From positions 4,154,001 to 4,218,000 of the forward strand of contig NZ_CP022436.1 of assembly GCF_002224285.1 (NCBI RefSeq): DNA of 64,000 bases, given 5' to 3'. The stretch's first letter is position 1, and each line of letters starts with the position of its first letter. This document shows positions 59,137 through 64,000 of this stretch, piece after piece. The DNA is from Arthrobacter sp. YN. GTDB lineage: Bacteria; Actinomycetota; Actinomycetes; Actinomycetales; Micrococcaceae. The position numbers were made by a program, and so were the translations under genes. The notes under the pieces were generated by a model. That model was not told where the DNA came from. It did not search any database and saw nothing but the letters and a program-made list of their open reading frames with translations.

Positions 59137-59625
59137 TCAGGCGGTGGCAAGCACGGCATCGACCTGTTCGATCGCCTCCCGCATCCCATCTTCCATGCCC
59201 ATCTCGGCCATCTTCTGCATCTGCTCTTCGGATTCGAAGCTGGAGGTGATGGTCATTCGGGTGCGGTTGTCCACGGGTTCAAGCTTCACTGTGGCGTGGG
59301 TGATGCCCAAGTCATCTACGGGCTCACCGTGCTCGTCGGCGAAACCGTCGTCGAACTCCAGATGGTCCGGGGCGTTGATGGCGGTGAACTTCCACCAACC
59401 GCGGGCTTTGGTGCCGTCCGGGCCGGTCATGTAATAGGCGGCCTTGCCCCCGGCGGTGAACTCGTGGGTCTCAAAAGTGGCCGGCCAGGTGGGCGGGCCC
59501 CACCAGCGTTCGAGCTGCCGTGGGTCTTCCCAGATCCTCCACACGCGCTTCACGTCGGCATCGAACTCGGCCACGATGGTGAAGCTCAGGGCCTCAACAT
59601 CCTTGTTTACGCTGACAACAGTCAT
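59137..59625 (-). CDS. SRPBCC (AHSA1-like) domain protein
   Basis: 162 residues of the Bet v1/START-like fold. FTIVAEFDADVKRVWRIWED followed by PRQLERWWGPPTWPATFETH is the typical N-terminus of AHSA1/DUF1801-type members, with the cavity-lining YMTGPDGTKARGWWKFTAIN and C-terminal helix EQMQKMAEMGMEDGMREAIE. Such proteins commonly pair with small ArsR regulators and may bind a hydrophobic ligand. ATG at 59625 overlaps the ArsR stop (ATGA). The ligand is not known. Confidence 0.9.
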   Translation of the reverse strand: MTVVSVNKDVEALSFTIVAEFDADVKRVWRIWEDPRQLERWWGPPTWPATFETHEFTAGGKAAYYMTGPDGTKARGWWKFTAINAPDHLEFDDGFADEHGEPVDDLGITHATVKLEPVDNRTRMTITSSFESEEQMQKMAEMGMEDGMREAIEQVDAVLATA

Positions 59626-59987
59626 GGCAGTTCCCTTTCGTCATCTTCTGCGAGTATGTCCGCGATCCGGCTGGCCCGTTGCCGCCAGATCATTTCGAAG
59701 TGGTCCAACAGGTGCCGGGCTTTTTGCAGTCCCTCGTGGTTTCCCCGCACAATCTGCTCCCTCCCACGTTTCTCCTTGGTCACCAGGGAGGCGCGTTCCA
59801 AGACCGCAACATGCTTTTGCACGGCCGCGAAACTCATGGTGTACAGCGCAGCCAATCCGGAAACCGAGTACTCCCCCGCCGTCACCCGGGCCACGATGTC
59901 CCGGCGGGTTGCGTCGGCGAGGGCCTGGAACAGGCGGTCGAGTTCTACGTCGCCGGAGGGTTTTTTGCTGAGCTGATCTACAACCAT
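59622..59987 (-). CDS. ArsR family transcriptional regulator
   Basis: 121 residues with the ArsR winged helix: LFQALADATRRDIVARVTAG, YSVSGLAALYTMSFAAVQKH (recognition helix) and VAVLERASLVTKEKRGREQI. No Cys metal-binding motif is present, so it is not a classical arsenic or zinc sensor; this subgroup regulates its own operon with an SRPBCC protein. The 18-bp operator at 59979-59996 covers its ATG at 59985-59987. Downstream it is coupled to the SRPBCC gene. Confidence 0.92.
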   Translation of the reverse strand: MVVDQLSKKPSGDVELDRLFQALADATRRDIVARVTAGEYSVSGLAALYTMSFAAVQKHVAVLERASLVTKEKRGREQIVRGNHEGLQKARHLLDHFEMIWRQRASRIADILAEDDERELP

Positions 59988-59996
59988 TTGGTTGTA
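59979..59996. promoter_or_regulatory. ArsR operator overlapping the start codon
   Basis: TACAACCA-TT-TGGTTGTA is a perfect 18-bp palindrome that includes the ATG of the ArsR gene. Palindromes of this form (TACAACCATTTGGTTGTA) are typical of SRPBCC-linked ArsR regulators and place the repressor directly on the start region. Confidence 0.75.
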
Positions 59997-60085
59997 CGAT
60001 ACGCCCGGAAGGGCCCGATGTCAACGGATGTGATGGCCAAAACATGGCCACCCCTTGCGGCCCTACGCATCGCCCGGGTAAGTTG

Positions 60086-60112
60086 TTGAAACGTCTCAAA
60101 GAAAGCGTTTTC
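60086..60112 (+). promoter_or_regulatory. Two LacI-family operators before the lyase gene
   Basis: GAAAGCGTTTTC (60101-60112) fits the LacI-family pattern GnAAnCGnTTnC. TTGAAACGTCTCAA (60086-60099) is a second near-perfect palindrome with the same central CG-like symmetry. They are 25-51 bases before the ATG at 60137. No LacI gene is in the window; the nearby regulator is RpiR. Confidence 0.6.
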
Positions 60113-60136
60113 CCGAACACTTAGGTGGAATTGACC

Positions 60137-62809
60137 ATGACTCAGCACGCCCCGATCACGTGGATCGATGGCGAACCGCCCGCCGGACTCAGCGGCGGCA
60201 CGACGTGGGGAATGCCGTTCCAACGCGGCACCGTGCAGGACGCAGCCGTCCTGGGGGTTCTCGACTCCAGCGGCAGCACCGTCAACGCCCAAACCTGGCC
60301 CCTGGCCACCTGGCCCGATGGCTCGCTGAAGTGGGGCGGCGTTGCCCTTGGCGCAACGGATCATCCCGCTGACACCTACTTCGTCACCCACTCGACTGAA
60401 GCGAACGACGGCGGCGCGGCAGCCGCCGTCGAACGCTCAACAGAGGTGACGGTCACCGAAGAAGAAAGGACCATCACCGTATCCACGGGCACACTGGACA
60501 TGGTCCTGCACAGGAGTGGCGACACCCTGTTCAGCGAGCTCCGCCGCAACGATGCGGTGGTGGCCAAGGACGGCCGCCTGGTGAGCCTGCTGCAGTCAGG
60601 GCTGCCCGAGGGAACGGGCACCACCACCCGCACGGGCTTCACCGGCCACACCACCAGCGTCACCGTGGAGCAGGCCGGTCCTGTCCGCGCGGTGGTCAAG
60701 GTCGAGGGCTCGCACCGCGCGGAAGAAGGCACCAAGGCATGGCTCCCGTTCACTGTCCGCTTCTACTTCTACGCGGGCGCACGCAGCGTAAGAATGATGC
60801 ACTCGTTCATCTGGGACGGCGATGCTGAGCAGGATTTCCTCGCCGGCCTGGGCGTCGAGTTCACCGTGCCGCTGGACAACGAACTGCATGATCGCCATGT
60901 CCGGATCGCCGGGGCCGACAGCGGATTCCTGGTGGAGGCCGTGCGCGGGTTGACTGGACTGCGGCGGGATCCGGGCGAGGAAGTACGCGCCGCGCAGATC
61001 GCCGGCCGACCGACGCCCCCTCTGAATGAGTGGAACCCGCTGGTTTCCGAACGGCTCCATCTCATCCCGAGCTGGAACGATTACACGCTCACGCAACTGA
61101 CAGCCGACGGCTTTGACCTGCGCAAACGGACTGCTCCCGGCCACGGCTGGGTGGGAATTTCGGGTGGCACCAGGGCGGCCGGGTTCTGCTCGCTGAGCGA
61201 CGTCCGTGGCGGCTTTGGTGTTGGCATCCGGGACTTCTGGCAGTCGCACCCGGGGCAGCTGGACATCCGCGGGGCAGCCACCGAGGAAGCGAAGGTCACC
61301 GCCTGGCTCTACTCCCCCGAAGCCCAGCCGATGGACCTCCGTTTCTACCACGACGGCCTGGGCCAGGACACGTTCGAGGACCAGCTTGAGGGCCTCGAAA
61401 TCACCTATGAGGACTACGAGCCGGGCTTCGGCAATCCCACGGGTATTGCCCGCACGCACGAGCTGACGCTGTTCGCCTACGACTCGACCCCCAGTACGGA
61501 GAGTCTCGCCGCAGACGCCCAGGCGGCGTCCACTCCGCCAATGCTGCAGCCCTCGCCCGAGTACCTGCACACCGCAGTTGTCTTTGGTGACTGGGCTCCG
61601 GTGGATCGCAGCACCCCGGCCCGGGCTGAACTGGAAGACAAGCTGGACTTCCTGTTCGATTTCTACCAGGGCCAGACCGAACAGCGCCGCTGGTACGGAT
61701 TCTGGAACTACGGCGACGTCATGCACACCTACGACACTGATCGGCACGTGTGGCGCTACGACGTGGGCGGCTACGCCTGGGACAACTCCGAACTGTCGCC
61801 CGACCTCTGGCTTTGGTACATGTACCTCCGGACGGGTCGCGCGGACGTCTTCCGCTACGCCGAGGCCATGACCCGCCACACTGGTGAGGTGGATGTCTAC
61901 CACCTCGGTCCGTGGCGCGGATTGGGTTCGCGGCACAATGTCCAGCACTGGGGTTGCAGCGCCAAGCAGCTGCGCATCAGCACGCCGGCCTACCGGCGCT
62001 TCTACTACTACCTGACCGCCGACGAACGCACCGGCGATCTCCTCACCGAACTGGTGGACAGCGACCAGAACTTCCTCGGCTTGGACCCCGTCCGCAAAGT
62101 CAGGCCCGACGCCGATACGTACCGTCCGGACCGCGGCGCCTTGGGCGTCGGGCTGGGTACGGACTGGGGCTCCCTCGCCGCCACCTGGCTGACCGATTGG
62201 GAGCGTACCGGCAACCCGCGCTCACGGGATCGACTCCTCGGAACCATGGCAGACATCGGCGCCCTGAAGTACGGATTCCTCACAGGCGAAGCGCTGTACG
62301 ACCTGGATGCCGGGAGGTTCGACACCGGCAGGGAAGTCATCAGCGTCTCGCACCTGAGTGCCGTGTTCGGTTTGGTGGAAATCTGCAGCGAACTGATCAG
62401 CTTGGTGCCGGACAAGGACTTCGAGGAAGCCTGGATGCAGTATTGCCGGCTCTTCCTGGCCACCCCGGAGGAGCAGGTCGCGGAGGTAGGGCAACCCCTG
62501 GCCGGCATCTACCTCACCCAGGCACACAGCCGGCTGACGGCCTATGCCGCGGACCGGCTGGGGTCCCCGGAACTCGCGGAGTTGGCCTGGGAGAGCTTTG
62601 CCGAGGGCGGGGAGAACCTCAACCACGCCGAGGCCTTCACGTTGAAGAAGATCCTGCCCCCGTTCGTGCTTCAGCCGGTGGACGAAGCTCCAACCGTTTC
62701 CACCAACGACACCGCGCAGTTCGGCTTGGCCGTCATCCAAAACCTGGCCCTTATCGGTCACCGCCTCCCGGCGGCGGCCGATGCACCGCAGGAGGTCCCG
62801 GCGTCGTAA
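60137..62809 (+). CDS. Exo-rhamnogalacturonan lyase-like protein (YetA/PL26-type)
   Basis: 890 residues without a signal peptide, so probably cytoplasmic. WGMPFQRGTVQDAAVLGVLD and WPDGSLKWGGVAL at the N-terminus and the central FYQGQTEQRRWYGFWNYGDV, HTYDTDRHVWRYDVGGYAWD, LWLWYMYLRTGRADVFRYAE and SRHNVQHWGCSAKQLRISTP segments are the pattern of the YetA/exo-rhamnogalacturonan-lyase family, combining beta-sandwich and alpha/alpha-barrel domains. The role would be to release unsaturated rhamnogalacturonan disaccharides from imported pectin fragments. AGGTGG lies eight bases before the ATG. LacI-type operators precede it, and an RpiR gene and MFS gene follow, suggesting a small sugar operon region. 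Confidence 0.85.
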   Translation: MTQHAPITWIDGEPPAGLSGGTTWGMPFQRGTVQDAAVLGVLDSSGSTVNAQTWPLATWPDGSLKWGGVALGATDHPADTYFVTHSTEANDGGAAAAVERSTEVTVTEEERTITVSTGTLDMVLHRSGDTLFSELRRNDAVVAKDGRLVSLLQSGLPEGTGTTTRTGFTGHTTSVTVEQAGPVRAVVKVEGSHRAEEGTKAWLPFTVRFYFYAGARSVRMMHSFIWDGDAEQDFLAGLGVEFTVPLDNELHDRHVRIAGADSGFLVEAVRGLTGLRRDPGEEVRAAQIAGRPTPPLNEWNPLVSERLHLIPSWNDYTLTQLTADGFDLRKRTAPGHGWVGISGGTRAAGFCSLSDVRGGFGVGIRDFWQSHPGQLDIRGAATEEAKVTAWLYSPEAQPMDLRFYHDGLGQDTFEDQLEGLEITYEDYEPGFGNPTGIARTHELTLFAYDSTPSTESLAADAQAASTPPMLQPSPEYLHTAVVFGDWAPVDRSTPARAELEDKLDFLFDFYQGQTEQRRWYGFWNYGDVMHTYDTDRHVWRYDVGGYAWDNSELSPDLWLWYMYLRTGRADVFRYAEAMTRHTGEVDVYHLGPWRGLGSRHNVQHWGCSAKQLRISTPAYRRFYYYLTADERTGDLLTELVDSDQNFLGLDPVRKVRPDADTYRPDRGALGVGLGTDWGSLAATWLTDWERTGNPRSRDRLLGTMADIGALKYGFLTGEALYDLDAGRFDTGREVISVSHLSAVFGLVEICSELISLVPDKDFEEAWMQYCRLFLATPEEQVAEVGQPLAGIYLTQAHSRLTAYAADRLGSPELAELAWESFAEGGENLNHAEAFTLKKILPPFVLQPVDEAPTVSTNDTAQFGLAVIQNLALIGHRLPAAADAPQEVPAS

Positions 62810-62817
62810 TTCCTGCT

Positions 62818-62909
62818 GCTTCCTGACCTTCTTTGCCGCTGATATGGGTGGCCAGCAACCCCAGAGGTTTGATTCCGCACTCGACTCGGCCCGAAGAAGG
62901 TCAGGAAGC
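62818..62909. repeat. 16-bp inverted repeat with 60-base loop
   Basis: GCTTCCTGACCTTCTT (62818-62833) and AAGAAGGTCAGGAAGC (62894-62909) are perfect complements. The element lies between the convergent lyase and RpiR genes and may be a bidirectional terminator. The loop has no gene. Confidence 0.7.
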
Positions 62910-62917
62910 CACAGCCA

Positions 62918-63796
62918 TCAGGAACTGGTGCGCGGATGCATGATCCGCATCTGGTCCCAGGTCCGCTCCGAGGCGGCGATGTTTTGGTTGGAACGCTCGC
63001 GGTCCAGGGAGGCAAGCTCGACGGCGATCGCCTGGACAGCAGCCACGGCACCTGTCAGGGACGGGAAGAAGCCTGCACCTTCAGTGGGCACCACAATCCG
63101 GTGATCGGCATGCACCGCTACAGGCGAACCCGCGCTGTCGGTGATGGAAACAATGGGCGCGCCCAGATTGTGCGCGATGTCCACCGCCCGCATGGTGCTG
63201 TCGTAGACCCGCCACAGACTGATGGCGATGACCAGGTCCTCTGCACCAAGCCGTGCAATGGCGTTGGTGAGGGCTGCGACGTCGGCATCGAGGAGCCGGA
63301 CGTTATAGCCGGCGATGATGGCATTGTGCTCCAGTGCCTTGCCGGGGATGGCGTAACTGCCCGCGGCGACGATGAAAGTCTGCCGTGCACCGGCAATGGC
63401 CTTGGCGATTTCATGAATGGTGTCGGCGTCAAGGGTGCGCTCAAAATGGGCCAGATTGGCACGATCCGTGGAGACCGCAGCCTGTGCAGGACTACTGATG
63501 TGGCCGTTGTGTTCGGCCGCAACCTCCACTGCGCTCAGGGAGGCAAGAAACCGTGAACGCAGCTCAAATTGGAAGTCCGCCCACCCCTTGAATCCCAGTG
63601 TTTGCGCGGTTCTGGTCACGGTGGAGGCATTGGAGGCGGCTACCGCGGCGATGTCGCTGACGGAGCCGTAGGACGCGAGCCGGGGCTGGGACCGGAGGAT
63701 GCCGATGACCTGCATTTGGCGTGCCGCGAGCTTCCGCCCCTGGACACGACTATCCAGCCACTCGGTCAACGTTGACGAGTCGAAATCTTCTTCCAC
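62918..63796 (-). CDS. MurR/RpiR family transcriptional regulator
   Basis: 292 residues: an N-terminal RpiR helix-turn-helix (ASYGSVSDIAAVAASNASTV followed by TRTAQTLGFKGWADFQFELR) and a C-terminal SIS domain that binds phosphosugars (RQTFIVAAGSYAIPGKALEH, EDLVIAISLWRVYDSTMRAV, GAPIVSITDSAGSPVAVHAD). It is divergent from the MFS gene that starts at 63905 and convergent with the lyase gene, so it probably regulates the transporter. It ends with WDQMRIMHPRTSS. Confidence 0.93.
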   Translation of the reverse strand: MEEDFDSSTLTEWLDSRVQGRKLAARQMQVIGILRSQPRLASYGSVSDIAAVAASNASTVTRTAQTLGFKGWADFQFELRSRFLASLSAVEVAAEHNGHISSPAQAAVSTDRANLAHFERTLDADTIHEIAKAIAGARQTFIVAAGSYAIPGKALEHNAIIAGYNVRLLDADVAALTNAIARLGAEDLVIAISLWRVYDSTMRAVDIAHNLGAPIVSITDSAGSPVAVHADHRIVVPTEGAGFFPSLTGAVAAVQAIAVELASLDRERSNQNIAASERTWDQMRIMHPRTSS

Positions 63797-63843
63797 CTAT
63801 TGACCTACCTCACACTTTGGCCGTAACTTCGATACATCGCTTC

Positions 63844-63859
63844 TGCACAGACTTGTGCA
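63844..63859. promoter_or_regulatory. Palindrome TGCACA-N4-TGTGCA in the RpiR-MFS gap
   Basis: A perfect 6-4-6 inverted repeat 46 bases before the MFS start and 48 before the RpiR start. It is the only clear dyad in the 108-base divergent gap and so the best candidate operator. Confidence 0.45.
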
Positions 63860-63904
63860 TATTCCTAAAAATGTACAACTTGGCCCACTTTGGCAGGAAT
63901 CACC

Positions 63905-64000
63905 ATGTCACTCACAGCACGCCTGGATCGTCTGGCTCTCAGTCGACCACACTACAAGCTTCTCCTCATCGGAGGCCTCGGCTATTCCTTCGACGGCATG
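63905..64000 (+). CDS. MFS transporter, N-terminal fragment (cut by window end)
   Basis: The first 32 codons are visible: MSLTARLDRLALSRPHYKLL then LIGGLGYSFDGM. This is the N-terminal edge and the start of helix 1 of a sugar/acid MFS carrier, where GLGYSFDGMD is a common pattern (aromatic acid and sugar:proton symporters). AGGAATCACC precedes the ATG. It is divergent from RpiR. The rest lies outside the window. Confidence 0.75.
   Translation, partial: MSLTARLDRLALSRPHYKLLLIGGLGYSFDGM

Noticed and set aside
1-64000. Prophage, insertion sequence, integron or tRNA-flanked island
   Set aside because: No integrase, transposase, phage structural gene, tRNA or long terminal repeat was seen on either strand.

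Overview
The window is high-GC actinobacterial DNA, most like Arthrobacter or Paenarthrobacter (Micrococcaceae). The evidence is a homodimeric-type AceE, MHS- and IclR-rich catabolic islands, a GlnR-like box before amt, GTG/TTG starts with GGAGG sites, and strong G/C bias at third codon positions. The genus is inferred from these features, not from a search. No tRNA, rRNA, CRISPR array, insertion sequence or prophage was seen.

Region 1 (1-3782): the 3' part of aceE with a strong terminator, a frameshifted DUF1508 gene, a MocA-like molybdenum cofactor cytidylyltransferase and a GNAT acetyltransferase. Region 2 (3840-26364) is a purine-to-malate catabolic island. The minus-strand block guanine deaminase, AzgA permease, XdhC, FAD subunit and 2Fe-2S/Mo xanthine dehydrogenase imports, deaminates and oxidises purines. 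8-oxoguanine deaminase, uricase, a urate-type NCS2 permease, an IclR regulator, malic enzyme, malate synthase, a DUF6986 aldolase-like protein and ureidoglycine aminohydrolase (AllE) follow on the plus strand. Glyoxylate from ureide breakdown would enter as malate and leave as pyruvate. HIU hydrolase, OHCU decarboxylase, allantoinase and allantoate-degrading genes are absent here. A PT-rich lipoprotein, a decayed AbiEi/DUF559 gene, a 58-aa protein and an orphan leader with terminator before uricase interrupt the island.

Region 3 (26449-31078): a small membrane protein, MmcQ/YjbR, DinB, a stand-alone histidine-kinase-type ATPase and a class A penicillin-binding protein. Region 4 (31038-43616) is a catabolic island of unknown substrate: two KstD/fumarate-reductase-like flavoproteins, a 991-aa fusion of an old-yellow-enzyme/FAD reductase with a sugar-isomerase-type TIM barrel, a Gfo/Idh/MocA dehydrogenase, an MHS transporter, IclR and LysR regulators, YciI and a zinc alcohol dehydrogenase.

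Region 5 (43617-55149): two paralogous secreted YVTN beta-propeller/Ig/FG-GAP proteins (the second split by a 1-nt deletion) flank a glutamine amidotransferase, an MFS exporter, Amt, DUF1992 and a SulP-carbonic anhydrase fusion. Region 6 (55262-58459) is a tight operon of an acyl-CoA dehydrogenase, a PIG-L deacetylase/SAM methyltransferase fusion (frameshifted here) and a GT2 glycosyltransferase, with no assigned pathway. Region 7 (58456-64000): a second-type adenylate kinase, an ArsR-SRPBCC pair with its own operator, an exo-rhamnogalacturonan-lyase-like protein behind LacI-type operators, an RpiR regulator and the start of an MFS transporter.

Three families of intergenic palindromes recur, mostly at convergent gene ends; one remnant appears to have become coding linker in the 991-aa fusion. 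Four separate genes each lack exactly one base, which suggests either base-calling errors or real decay.
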